From assembly GCA_046262435.1 (NCBI GenBank), contig JBHEMT010000111.1, forward strand, positions 1 to 23,271: a stretch of DNA of 23,271 nt. The letters run 5' to 3'. Positions 1-7,591 of the stretch are shown here, piece after piece. The DNA comes from JBHEMT01 sp046262435 (GTDB lineage Bacteria; Chloroflexota; Dormibacteria; Aeolococcales; Aeolococcaceae). Positions within the stretch are counted from its first letter, which is position 1. Every line of letters starts with the position of its first letter. A model generated the notes under the pieces. The model saw nothing but the letters and a program-made list of their open reading frames with translations. It was not told the origin of the DNA and made no database searches. Position numbers and translations under genes: made by a program.

Positions 1-1
1 G

Positions 2-304
2 ATCAGCTGCTATGAGCGGGGCACGCGGCTCGCTCAGCACTGCGAACGGCTTCTCGATCGGACGGAGCAGAAGGTTACCCAGGTGGTTGTTGGTGGCGGG
101 GGCGAGCGCGAGCAGCCCTTCGAACCGCTGACCGGACCGGCTGGGATCAGCTCACCACCCGACCCTGATGCGCCACCGCCCGGCCAGCGGGCGCCGCTGC
201 CGGGACCGGCCAGGGCGCGCAGCGTGGGCGGTCCCCTTCCCTTCGCCCCGGGCGGGGGCCGGCCGCAGCAGCCGGTGGTCGACCCCGACGAGATTCCCTT
301 CTAG
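2..304 (+). CDS. 3' end of a probable single-stranded DNA-binding protein (5' truncated)
   Basis: The frame is open from base 2 to the TAG at 302-304, so the gene begins upstream of the window. The visible 100 residues are a short non-repetitive piece (about 30 residues), then a Pro/Gly/Ala-rich linker and a final D-P-D-E-I-P-F. That order, a disordered linker followed by an acidic tip ending in I-P-F, is the signature of bacterial SSB, whose tip docks DNA repair and replication proteins. The N-terminal piece (ISCYERGTRLAQHC) resembles part of an OB fold weakly, and I do not see a full OB-fold C-terminal strand pattern. A GTG at 83 would give a 73-residue protein, but the open frame upstream makes truncation by the window edge more likely. 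SSB is inferred mainly from the tip; another protein with a similar tail is possible. Confidence 0.5.
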   Translation: MSCYERGTRLAQHCERLLDRTEQKVTQVVVGGGGEREQPFEPLTGPAGISSPPDPDAPPPGQRAPLPGPARARSVGGPLPFAPGGGRPQQPVVDPDEIPF

Positions 305-315
305 CGATCGAAGCA

Positions 316-329
316 CCACAAATTTGTGG
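316..329. promoter_or_regulatory. 14-bp perfect palindrome upstream of tlyA
   Basis: CCACAAATTTGTGG is a perfect inverted repeat in the 41-bp spacer between the SSB-like gene and tlyA, and it is AT-rich against a very GC-rich background. Its centre lies about 24 bp before the tlyA ATG, so it is well placed for a repressor operator acting on the tlyA-nadK-recN run. The cognate regulator is unknown. It does not match the Bacillus/actinobacterial LexA box (CGAAC-N4-GTTCG). Confidence 0.45.
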
Positions 330-345
330 AACAATCCCTGAACCC

Positions 346-1101
346 ATGGTCAGCTCGCCCCCGCGCCGCCGACTCGACCTCCGGCTTGTCGAGTCCCAGC
401 TCGCGCCCACCCGTGAACGAGCCCAGAGCCTGATCGCCGCAGGCCTGGTCGAGGTCGACGGTGCCCGAGCGGTGAGCGCCGCCCAGCCGGTGGGGGAGAG
501 CAGTGCGCTGCGAGTGCTGGGCCGGGACCATCCCTATGCCAGCCGGGCCGGGGCCAAGCTCGCCGGCGGCCTCGACCACTTCATGGTCGATCCCGCCGGA
601 CGGGTGGCCCTCGATGCCGGTGCCTCCACCGGCGGTTTCACCGACGTGCTGCTCGCCCGTGGTGCCGAGCGCGTCTATGCGGTGGACGTGGGCCGCGGCC
701 AGCTCGACTCCCGGCTGGCCGGAGACAACCGCGTGGTGGTCCTGGATCGCACCAACCTGCGCCACCTGGAGCAGCTGCCCGGGCCGCCACCGTCGCTGGT
801 GACCCTCGACCTCTCCTTCATCTCACTCCGCCTGGTGCTCGAGCGGGTCTGCGCCCTGGCAGCTCCCGGAACCGACGTCGTCGCCCTCTTCAAGCCGCAG
901 TTCGAGCTCGGTCGCGACGCCATTGGCAAGGGTGGGGTGGTCACCGACCAGGAGCGCGCCCGCGCCGGGGCTGACGCGCTTCTGGCCTGGGCCGTCGAGC
1001 GCTTCGGCTGCATCGCCCAGCCGCCGGTGCCGGCTGCGGTACGGGGCACCAAGGGCAACCAGGAGTGGATGCTTCATCTCCGTCTCCGGGGCGCCCCCTG
1101 A
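346..1101 (+). CDS. tlyA: TlyA-family rRNA 2'-O-methyltransferase (S4 domain plus FtsJ-like domain)
   Basis: The 251-residue protein matches the TlyA family in length and layout. An N-terminal S4 RNA-binding domain (about residues 5-65) is followed by SRAGAKL and then a Rossmann methyltransferase domain with the SAM motif GASTGGFTD. LDLSFISL, LFKPQFE and the C-terminal GNQEW segment carry the K-D-K-E residues of FtsJ/RrmJ-like 2'-O-methyltransferases. In mycobacteria TlyA methylates C1409 of 16S and C1920 of 23S rRNA, which confers capreomycin susceptibility; other homologues may modify only one site. The ATG at 346 has no strong Shine-Dalgarno sequence. The stop overlaps the nadK start by 1 bp (TGATG), and tlyA-nadK-recN is a widely conserved gene order, which supports all three calls. 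Confidence 0.95.
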   Translation: MVSSPPRRRLDLRLVESQLAPTRERAQSLIAAGLVEVDGARAVSAAQPVGESSALRVLGRDHPYASRAGAKLAGGLDHFMVDPAGRVALDAGASTGGFTDVLLARGAERVYAVDVGRGQLDSRLAGDNRVVVLDRTNLRHLEQLPGPPPSLVTLDLSFISLRLVLERVCALAAPGTDVVALFKPQFELGRDAIGKGGVVTDQERARAGADALLAWAVERFGCIAQPPVPAAVRGTKGNQEWMLHLRLRGAP

Positions 1102-1997
1102 TGAGCGGCGGTTCGATCGGTTTTTTGCTCCACCCGCGCTCCCACGCGGTCACCGAGGCGGCCATCTCCCGGGCTCGGGAACACGGCCTGACGACCTGGA
1201 CGGCGACCGGCGACCCGGTGGCGGCGGTTGCCGAGCATGGGCCTGGAACCGCGCTGTTGGTCACCGTCGGCGGCGACGGCACCTTCCTCTTCGGCGCTCG
1301 CCTGGCGGCGCCCCTTGGGATTCCCGTGCTCGGCGCCAACCGCGGCCGCCTGGGCTTTCTGACCGACGTGGAGGCGGCCGACCTGCCCGGGGCCATCGAC
1401 GACTTCGTCGCCGGGAGGCACACCATTGAGCCCCGCCGCCTGCTCGCCGTGCGCATCGAGCACGCGGCGGGGGTCGTCGCCCTTGAGGGGCCGGCGCTCA
1501 ACGACGTTGCAGTCAAGTCGCGCGGTGTGGGAGTGGCCAGGATCCGAGTCGAGGCCGATGGTGAGCTGCTTGGCGACTTCGACTCCGACGGCGTCGTGGT
1601 GGCCACCGCCACCGGCTCGACCGCGTACGCGATGAGCGCCGGTGGCCCCCCGGTGGATCCACGGATCCGGGCCCTGGTGGTCGTGCCGCTGGCTCCGCAC
1701 GCCGTCATCTCGCGCGCTGTGGTGATTCCCGACGACCTGCCGCTGACCGTTACCGTGGTTCGGGGGAGGGTATTCGCTGCCACCGACGGGCACGACGAGG
1801 TGCCCCTCGACGACGGCGCCCGGATTCGCATCGCGCCCGGGCCGCAGCTGGGGGTGGTGCGGCTGCCGGATTCGCCCACCTTCCTCCGCCGCCTCCGCGA
1901 GAAGGTCCGTTTCGGTACCCCGTTGCGCGGCGCACTCGACGACGGCTCTGCGCCGTCAGTAGAGGACCGGGCCAGCGAGCGAACCGGAAGCGACTGA
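1101..1997 (+). CDS. nadK: NAD kinase
   Basis: ATP-dependent (or polyphosphate-dependent) phosphorylation of NAD to NADP in the cytoplasm. The 298-residue protein has the family hallmark GGDGT at residues 57-61, followed by GANRGRLGFLTD (the NGxLGFLT-type motif) and TATGSTAYAMSAGGP, the conserved Gly-rich motif of NAD kinases. I chose ATG 1101 because it overlaps the tlyA stop as TGATG. An in-frame ATG at 1065 would add 12 residues inside tlyA. The C-terminal 30 residues are polar and not conserved in the family. The stop overlaps the recN start by 1 bp. It shares the window with the NAD synthetase genes, so both the NAD-forming step and NADP formation are encoded in the same run of genes. 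Confidence 0.95.
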   Translation: MSGGSIGFLLHPRSHAVTEAAISRAREHGLTTWTATGDPVAAVAEHGPGTALLVTVGGDGTFLFGARLAAPLGIPVLGANRGRLGFLTDVEAADLPGAIDDFVAGRHTIEPRRLLAVRIEHAAGVVALEGPALNDVAVKSRGVGVARIRVEADGELLGDFDSDGVVVATATGSTAYAMSAGGPPVDPRIRALVVVPLAPHAVISRAVVIPDDLPLTVTVVRGRVFAATDGHDEVPLDDGARIRIAPGPQLGVVRLPDSPTFLRRLREKVRFGTPLRGALDDGSAPSVEDRASERTGSD

Positions 1998-3772
1998 TGG
2001 CCCTGCTCGAGCTGCGCATCGACGACATGGCGGTGGTGCGGCGCGGGGTACTCGAACTCGAGGGCGGTTTCTGCGTCCTCACCGGCGAGACCGGATCGGG
2101 CAAGTCGGTGTGCATCCGCGCCCTGCAGTTCGTGCTTGGTGGCCGCCCCGAGGCGGAGCTGGTGCCGCCCGGAGGTGCCGCCGTCCGGGTGGTCGCGGTG
2201 TTCAGCGCGGCGCCGACCATCCTGCTGCAGCGGCTTGCCGCGCTCGGGGTGCCCGACGATGACTACCTGACCCTGCAGCGCGAACTATCACCGGCCGGCC
2301 GAGCCCAGTGCCGGATCAATGGCGCCCTGGTCTCGCAGAGCGTGCTCCGCGATGCCGGGGATGCCCTGGTCGAGGTCACCGGTCAGGGAGAGAGCCATCG
2401 CCTGCTGCGCCCCGAATGGCAGCGCAGCCTGCTCGACGCCTCGGGTACCGATGTGCTGGCCGGCGCTCGGGAAGAGTGTGCTGCTGCCGTCTCCGCCTGG
2501 CGTGGAGCCGTCGCCGTCGCGGAGGCCGGGAGAGCGCGCTGGGAGGCCTCGGCGGGGGCGACTCGGGAGGCTGAGGCGGTGCTCGCCGAGCTTGGCAGGC
2601 TTGACCTACGCTCCGGCGAGGACGGCGAGCTCGCCGCGGAACGCGACCGGCTCCGTCACGCGGTGGCCATCCGCGCTGCCGCAGAGGCGATCGCCGTGGC
2701 CGCGACCGGAGGCGGCGACACCGGGGAGACCTCCGGTGGCGCACTGGATGGGGCGGCCGACGCCCTGGCTGCGGCGGTGCAGGGCGCGGCTGCGCTTGCC
2801 TCGCTCGACCCCGGGTTGGGCGCGCTGGCGGCCGCCGTGGATGCGGTTGTGGTCGCGCTTCGCGAATTGGGACTGGACGGCCGTCGCCTGGCCGGGGAGG
2901 TGGTCGTTGACCCGGGCCGTCTGGCCGCGGTGGAGGAGCGGCTCGACGAGCTCGAACGGGTTCGCCGGCGCTACGGCGGCTCCATCGACGCGGCCCTGGT
3001 CGCGCTCGAGGAGGCGCGGACCCTGGTCGAGGCTCAGGGGGGTTCCGGCGAGGTGCAGCAGCTGGAGACGCAGGCGCGCGCCGCCGAGGACCACGCGGCC
3101 GAGGCCGCTGAGCGGCTCAGCGGCCTGCGCCGCTCGGCGGCCGAGCGGCTTGCGCGAGCCGTCGACAGCCGGCTGCATCGGCTCGGGCTGCCCCACGCCC
3201 GTTTCCGGGTGCTCGTCGACCAGCGCGAGACTGCGACGGGACTGCGCATCGGCGACCGCCGGCTGGCGTGCAGCGCAGAGGGGGTGGACGAGGTGGAGTT
3301 CCGGCTGGCGGCCAACCGTGACGGCGTTCCGCTGCCGCTCGGCCAGGGGAGCTCGGGAGGCGAGCTCTCTCGACTCGCACTGGCGTTGCGTGCCACAGTG
3401 GCTGACGCCGAGGATCGCCCCACCCTGGTTCTCGATGAGATCGACACCGGCGTGGGTGGGGAGACCGCCGCCCGGGTGGGCGAGACCCTGGCCGATATCG
3501 GCCACGCCCGGCAGGTGCTGGCGGTGACCCACCGGGCCGAAATCGCCGCCCGGGCCGGCCATCACCTGCTGGTGCGCAAGCGCGAATCGCCGGGTGGCGC
3601 CCGCTCCACCATCGAGGTGGTGACCGGCGAGCACCGGGTTGCCGAGGTCGCCCGTCTGCTCTCTGGGCGAGGCACGCCGGCCGCGCTGGCACGGGCCGCC
3701 GAGCTGCTCAGCGAGGGCCTGGGCTCGGCTCCGACGGGGTCTCGTACCATGAGCCGCGATGAGCGGGGATGA
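1997..3772 (+). CDS. recN: DNA repair ATPase RecN (SMC-like)
   Basis: RecN is an SMC-like ATPase acting early in double-strand break repair. The 591-residue protein has a Walker A motif GETGSGKS (residues 30-37) near the N terminus, GQGESHRLL in the N-terminal lobe, a central Ala/Glu/Arg-rich region of about 300 residues consistent with a coiled coil, and a C-terminal lobe with the ABC signature SSGGELSRLALAL, Walker B TLVLDEIDTGVGG and the switch histidine VTHRAEIA. It is slightly longer than E. coli (553) and B. subtilis (576) RecN. The start ATG overlaps the nadK stop (TGATG), and the 3' end overlaps scpA by 14 bp. I see no LexA-type box directly upstream, so any SOS control would have to act at the promoter of the run. 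Confidence 0.95.
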   Translation: MALLELRIDDMAVVRRGVLELEGGFCVLTGETGSGKSVCIRALQFVLGGRPEAELVPPGGAAVRVVAVFSAAPTILLQRLAALGVPDDDYLTLQRELSPAGRAQCRINGALVSQSVLRDAGDALVEVTGQGESHRLLRPEWQRSLLDASGTDVLAGAREECAAAVSAWRGAVAVAEAGRARWEASAGATREAEAVLAELGRLDLRSGEDGELAAERDRLRHAVAIRAAAEAIAVAATGGGDTGETSGGALDGAADALAAAVQGAAALASLDPGLGALAAAVDAVVVALRELGLDGRRLAGEVVVDPGRLAAVEERLDELERVRRRYGGSIDAALVALEEARTLVEAQGGSGEVQQLETQARAAEDHAAEAAERLSGLRRSAAERLARAVDSRLHRLGLPHARFRVLVDQRETATGLRIGDRRLACSAEGVDEVEFRLAANRDGVPLPLGQGSSGGELSRLALALRATVADAEDRPTLVLDEIDTGVGGETAARVGETLADIGHARQVLAVTHRAEIAARAGHHLLVRKRESPGGARSTIEVVTGEHRVAEVARLLSGRGTPAALARAAELLSEGLGSAPTGSRTMSRDERG

Positions 3773-4739
3773 GCCGTGGAGCCCGGCGTCTCGGCCAGGC
3801 GGTCCCCTGCCGGATGCGGGGCCGTGGTACCGGCGCCAGTGCGGTGAGCTGACCGCCGCGGAGAACGGGTGGGAGCACGGGTCGCAGGGATTGGCGGACG
3901 GACCGGAGGACGGGCCGCAGGACGGCCCGATGGAGGTCACCGGCCGGCGCGAACCCGGACTCGAGGCCACCGCTGCGGGAGGCCCGGACACCCACGAGAT
4001 GGATAGCCCGAGCAGTGAGGCCGAGCGCTTCATCGTCGATATTCCCGGTTACCGGGGTTCGCTTGCCGGGCTCGTGGCCCGGGCGCAGCGGGGCGACATC
4101 GATCTCACCGCGGTCCCCGTGCACCAGCTGACCAGCCGGTACCGTCGGGCGCTCGCCGAGGCCGACCCTGCCATCGAGCCGCGCGAGATCGCCGACTTCC
4201 TCGGGCTGGCCGCGCGGCTGCTCTCGCTCAAGGCGCAACGAGTCATCCCCGATGGGCCACTCGACACGGTCGACGAGGATGCGGGTACCCCTGACGACCC
4301 TGCTGACCTGCCCGGGCGCCGGCTCGCCGAGTACCGGCTCTTCCGTGAGGCTGCCGACGCCCTGCTGAGCGAGGCGGCGGAGGAGGGAGCCCGCTCCTTC
4401 CTCGGCCTGGTGGCGCCCGAGGTACTCCCCGTCGAGCGGCTGGCAATCGCCCCCGAGCGACTGGCGGCTGCCCTCCGTGCGGTGCTGTTGCGCATCGACG
4501 CCCGCGCCGAGGTGCTCGGTGGGCTGCCCACCTTCTCGGTCGAGGACAAGCTTGCCGGCGTCCGTGCTCTGCTCGCCGACCATGGCCGGATGAGCTTCGA
4601 GGAGCTCTTTGCAGGGGTGGGCAGCCGCATGGAGGCGGTGGCCGTGTTCCTCGCCCTGCTCGAGTTGCTCCGCCAGGGGGGGGCCCGCGTCGAACAGCTC
4701 GAGCCCTTCGGCCCGATCACGGTGTCCGGCCTTGGCTGA
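3759..4739 (+). CDS. scpA: Segregation and condensation protein A (kleisin)
   Basis: ScpA is the kleisin that bridges the SMC heads and recruits ScpB for chromosome condensation. The recognisable domain starts near residue 89 (RFIVDIPGYRGSLAGLVARAQ), matching the ScpA N-terminal helix that usually reads F-x-G-P-L-D-L-L-L, followed by DIDLTAVPVHQLTSRY. The C-terminal winged helix is seen as FEELFAGVGSRMEAVAVFLALLELLRQGG. Residues 1-85 are a low-complexity extension with DGPEDGPQDGP. Starts at ATG 3930 or ATG 3999 would trim it to a normal ScpA length (about 245 residues). ATG 3759 overlaps recN by 14 bp. The usual F-x-G-P-L-D-L-L motif is altered to Y-R-G-S-L-A-G-L. The scpB neighbour confirms the assignment; the start is uncertain. 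Confidence 0.88.
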   Translation: MSGDEPWSPASRPGGPLPDAGPWYRRQCGELTAAENGWEHGSQGLADGPEDGPQDGPMEVTGRREPGLEATAAGGPDTHEMDSPSSEAERFIVDIPGYRGSLAGLVARAQRGDIDLTAVPVHQLTSRYRRALAEADPAIEPREIADFLGLAARLLSLKAQRVIPDGPLDTVDEDAGTPDDPADLPGRRLAEYRLFREAADALLSEAAEEGARSFLGLVAPEVLPVERLAIAPERLAAALRAVLLRIDARAEVLGGLPTFSVEDKLAGVRALLADHGRMSFEELFAGVGSRMEAVAVFLALLELLRQGGARVEQLEPFGPITVSGLG

Positions 4740-5466
4740 GCTGCCCGCGGTGGCTGAACCCGAGCCCTCGCTGGTCGACGCCGACGGTCGCGTCGCTCCG
4801 GGGCAGGCCGGCGCGGTCATTCCTCCGGCGGCGCTGACCGCGCCCGTGGAGGAGCTGGTCCCCGCCCTCGAGGCGCTCTGCCACGCTCTCAACCGGCCCC
4901 TCACCCTGGCGGAGGCGGCGGCGGTTCTCGGCCGGCCCACCCGCGAGCTGGCCCCGGCGCTCGACGCGCTGGCGTTGTCGCTGCGCGGCCACGGGCTGAT
5001 GCTCCAGCGCCACGGTGACGAACTGCAGCTGGTGACCCGGCCGGAGGTGGCCTGGGCCGTCCAGCGGGCACTCCATCCGGAACGTCCGGCGCGGCTGAGC
5101 CGGCCCTCGATGGAGACCTTGGCGATTGTGGCCTACCGTCAGCCGATCACCCGCGCCGGCATCGAGGCGATCCGCGGCGTCAACTGCGACGCGGTGCTCG
5201 AAAGCCTGGAGCGCCGCGGCCTGGTGGCCGAGGTGGCCAGGCAGGAGACCCCGGGCCACCCTCGGTTGTTCGGCACGACCCTGCGCTTCCTGCAGACGGT
5301 CGGCCTGGAACGGATCGACGACCTCCCGCCGCTGCCCGAGGGCGTCAGTATTCCCCAGCTCGAGGCCGAGCTCGAGCTCACCGACGACGAACCGAGCGAC
5401 AACCAGCAGGGACCCGAGGAGCTGAGCCACGAGCCGGTGCACGGGCCGGGCCCGCCAGCCCAGTGA
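4732..5466 (+). CDS. scpB: Segregation and condensation protein B
   Basis: ScpB forms a dimer of tandem winged-helix domains that binds ScpA in the SMC condensin. The N-terminal domain reads EALCHALNRPLTLAEAAAVLG. The second carries the family's best motif, SMETLAIVAYRQPITRAGIE followed by IRGVNCDAVLESLERRGLV, then GHPRLFGTTLRFLQTVGL. The tail after about residue 220 is acidic and polar. The start is uncertain: TTG 4732 overlaps the scpA stop by 8 bp and gives 244 residues, and GTG 4750 gives 238. A GTG-frame start deep inside scpA at 4609 would add 41 unlikely residues. The last codons overlap the next gene by 4 bp (GTGA). Confidence 0.9.
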   Translation: MAELPAVAEPEPSLVDADGRVAPGQAGAVIPPAALTAPVEELVPALEALCHALNRPLTLAEAAAVLGRPTRELAPALDALALSLRGHGLMLQRHGDELQLVTRPEVAWAVQRALHPERPARLSRPSMETLAIVAYRQPITRAGIEAIRGVNCDAVLESLERRGLVAEVARQETPGHPRLFGTTLRFLQTVGLERIDDLPPLPEGVSIPQLEAELELTDDEPSDNQQGPEELSHEPVHGPGPPAQ

Positions 5467-6194
5467 CCGCCGGCGAGCGGCTCAACCGTCACTTGGCCAG
5501 GCGGACCGGGGTGTCGCGCCGGGCGGCCGACCAGCTGATCGCCGCCGGACGGGTCCGGGTGGCCGGGCGCACCGCAGTGCTCGGCACCGTGGTCGAAGAG
5601 GGGCAGGACGTGCGCCTCGACCAGCGGCCCCTCCCCGCAGCGCCGCCCCCGCGTACCGTCGTTCTCAACAAACCGGTCGGCGTGCTCTCCACCCGGTGTG
5701 ATCCCCAGGCCAGGCCCACCGTCATCGACCTGGTCGGCGACAGCAGTCTGGTGCCGGTGGGCCGGCTGGACGCCGACAGCCGGGGACTCATTCTGCTCAG
5801 CTCCGACGGTGACCTGATCGAGCGGCTCACCCATCCTCGCCACGGGGTGGAGAAGCTGTACCGCCTCACCTTCTCCAGGCCGATCACCAGTGAGCAGCTG
5901 GAGCGGCTGCGTGGCGGGGCGGTGCTCGAGGACGGCCCCGCGCTGCCCGCGGCGGTGCGACCGGCGCGCGGGGGGAGGGCGGAGGTGGTCATGGCCGAGG
6001 GACGCAAGCGCGAGGTGCGACGCCTGTGCGAGGCCCTCGACCTCGACCTCGTCGACCTGGAGCGGATCGGTTTCGGCCCCTTGCGGCTCGCCTCGTTGCC
6101 GGCTGGTAATTTCCGCGAACTGGAGAGCGGCGAGCGGATTTCCCTCTACAGGGTTGCGGGTCTCCGCCCCGCCGGACCAGGGCGATCGCGATGA
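5463..6194 (+). CDS. rluB: RluB/RsuA-family rRNA pseudouridine synthase
   Basis: This enzyme isomerises a uridine in rRNA to pseudouridine. An N-terminal S4 domain (residues 4-55, RLNRHLARRTGVSRRAADQL) is followed by the catalytic domain beginning at VVLNKPVGVLST. The catalytic aspartate is D103 in GRLDADSRGLILL, and the C-terminal family motif is GRKREVRRLCEAL. RluB (23S U2605) and RsuA (16S U516) share these features. The scpA-scpB-rluB-cmk gene order common in Gram-positive bacteria favours RluB. The GTG start at 5463 overlaps the scpB stop as GTGA, and the stop overlaps cmk as ATGA. Target position is inferred from context only. Confidence 0.88.
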   Translation: MTAGERLNRHLARRTGVSRRAADQLIAAGRVRVAGRTAVLGTVVEEGQDVRLDQRPLPAAPPPRTVVLNKPVGVLSTRCDPQARPTVIDLVGDSSLVPVGRLDADSRGLILLSSDGDLIERLTHPRHGVEKLYRLTFSRPITSEQLERLRGGAVLEDGPALPAAVRPARGGRAEVVMAEGRKREVRRLCEALDLDLVDLERIGFGPLRLASLPAGNFRELESGERISLYRVAGLRPAGPGRSR

Positions 6195-6904
6195 GGGCCC
6201 CGGCGCCCGTCGTGACCGTCGACGGCCCCGCCGGCAGTGGCAAGAGCACCCTCGGCCGGCGGCTGGGCCAGGCCCTCTCCCTTCCGGTGGTGGACAGCGG
6301 CCTCTTCTACCGCGGCCTGACCGTCGCATTGCTCCGTGACGCGGTCGACCCGGCGGATCCGCACGCCGTCCAGCACCTTGCCGAATGCACCGAGATCGAG
6401 CTCAACACCGACCCGGCTGCGGACGGGTCCGCGTGGACGCTGCGGGTTGACGGCGCCGACGTGAGCGCGGCCGCCCGTGACCCGCGCACCGCCCCGCTGC
6501 TCTCGACTGTGAGTGGGCTCCCCGGGGTGCGCGCTGTGTTGCTCGAGCGCCAGCGGCGGCTCGGCGCGGACGGTTGCGTCGCGATGGGCCGTGACTGCGG
6601 CACCGTCGTGTTTCCCAAGGCGACGCTGAAGCTCTTCCTCGACGCAGCCGGGGAGGTGCGGGCCCACCGGCGGGCCGCCCAACTGCGCGACACCGGCGCG
6701 AGCATCGATGCCGGTGTCCTGGCCGAGGAGATCGGTGGCCGCGACCGCCGCGACATGGGCCGGCTGACGTCGCCGCTCCGTGCCGCCGCCGACGCCCACC
6801 ACATCGATACCGGCAACCGGAGCATCGAGAGCACCTACGCGGAGGCGCTGCGTCTTTGCCGCGAGGCGGGGCTGACCCCGCTGCGCGAGCGCGCCCGACA
6901 GTGA
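6191..6904 (+). CDS. cmk: Cytidylate kinase
   Basis: Phosphorylates CMP and dCMP to the diphosphates with ATP, salvaging products of RNA turnover and lipid synthesis. The 237-residue protein has the P-loop GPAGSGKST (residues 12-20), VDSGLFYRGL corresponding to the family's LDTGAMYRA, MGRDCGTVVFPKA corresponding to EGRDIGTVVFP, a lid region (RAHRRAAQL), and RDRRDMGRLTSPL corresponding to the R-D-x-x-D-x-x-R motif. Replacement of the usual T-G-A-M by S-G-L-F, and of the E-G-R-D glutamate by Met, are mild departures from the consensus. ATG 6191 overlaps the preceding stop by 4 bp, and the stop overlaps the plsC GTG by 4 bp. Cmk next to PlsC is a recurring bacterial arrangement. Confidence 0.93.
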   Translation: MRAPAPVVTVDGPAGSGKSTLGRRLGQALSLPVVDSGLFYRGLTVALLRDAVDPADPHAVQHLAECTEIELNTDPAADGSAWTLRVDGADVSAAARDPRTAPLLSTVSGLPGVRAVLLERQRRLGADGCVAMGRDCGTVVFPKATLKLFLDAAGEVRAHRRAAQLRDTGASIDAGVLAEEIGGRDRRDMGRLTSPLRAAADAHHIDTGNRSIESTYAEALRLCREAGLTPLRERARQ

Positions 6905-7584
6905 TCTACGTGGCCGGGCGGGCGCTGGTGTGGCTGCTTGTCCGGCTGGTGCTGGGTCGCGGCCTGGTGGTCGCTGGCCGGGAGAACATTCCCCGCCGCG
7001 GCGCGCTGGTGATCGCGGCCAACCACGCGGGCACCGTCGACCCCGCGTTGCTCGGTGTCCTCCTGCCCCGCCGCGACGTGCACTACATGGCCAAGAGCGA
7101 GCACTTCGAGGGGCCACGGGCGATGTTCTTCCGGGCCGCGCACGCATTTCCGATCCTGCGCAGCGCCGCCGACCGCAGTCATCTGGAATACGCGCTGACC
7201 CTGCTTCGCTCGGGCCGGGCGGTGCTCGTCTTCCCCGAGGGGTCGCGGGCCAGGGACGGCGTGCTGCGTCAGCCCAAGGCCGGGGTTGCCTTCCTCGCCC
7301 AGCGGGCTTCGGCCACCGTGCTGCCGGTGGCGGTGTGGGGCAGCGACGCGGTGCTGCCACGGGGCAGCCACCGTCCCCGCCGGAGCCGGGTGACGGTCAG
7401 CTTTGGTGAGGCCTTCACCCTCCCCGAACAGGGCGCCGAGGACCGCCCGGCCTCCCACCGGGAGGCCGCGGAGCTGGTGATGGCCCGGATCGCCGCGCTG
7501 TTGCCGGCGGAGCTGCGCGGGCCATACGGCGTCATCCAGCCGGCCGCGTCAGCTCGGGGTCCGGGCATCGAGGCGTCCGTATGA
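6901..7584 (+). CDS. plsC: 1-acylglycerol-3-phosphate acyltransferase family protein (PlsC-like)
   Basis: Predicted to transfer an acyl group to lysophosphatidic acid at the inner membrane, giving phosphatidic acid. The 227-residue protein starts with a hydrophobic segment (residues 2-19), then the acyltransferase block I motif N-H-A-G-T-V-D (H42 and D47), a middle block around AHAFPILR, block III FPEGSR (111-116), and block IV VLPVAVWG. The C-terminal 60 residues are Ala/Arg-rich. The GTG start at 6901 overlaps the cmk stop as GTGA; a TTG start at 6856 would lie inside cmk. Family members differ in acceptor, so the exact substrate is inferred. The stop codon lies inside a TATGAT element that may serve dinG. 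Confidence 0.88.
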   Translation: MIYVAGRALVWLLVRLVLGRGLVVAGRENIPRRGALVIAANHAGTVDPALLGVLLPRRDVHYMAKSEHFEGPRAMFFRAAHAFPILRSAADRSHLEYALTLLRSGRAVLVFPEGSRARDGVLRQPKAGVAFLAQRASATVLPVAVWGSDAVLPRGSHRPRRSRVTVSFGEAFTLPEQGAEDRPASHREAAELVMARIAALLPAELRGPYGVIQPAASARGPGIEASV

Positions 7585-7585
7585 T
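7580..7585 (+). promoter_or_regulatory. Candidate -10 box for a leaderless dinG transcript
   Basis: TATGAT (5 of 6 to TATAAT) overlaps the plsC stop codon and is followed by 6 bases and then the dinG ATG at 7592. This spacing places transcription initiation at or next to the start codon, as in leaderless mRNAs of high-GC bacteria. I see no convincing -35 box 16-19 bp upstream. Confidence 0.4.
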
Positions 7586-7591
7586 CGGGTG

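Noticed and set aside
3745..3758. TACCAT as a leaderless promoter for scpA
   Set aside because: It lies within recN coding sequence, has only a minimal TANNNT match and no -35 box, and scpA start position is itself uncertain.
2606..4033. Long - strand open frame spanning recN and scpA
   Set aside because: Shadow of two well-supported + strand genes; compositional artefact of high GC.
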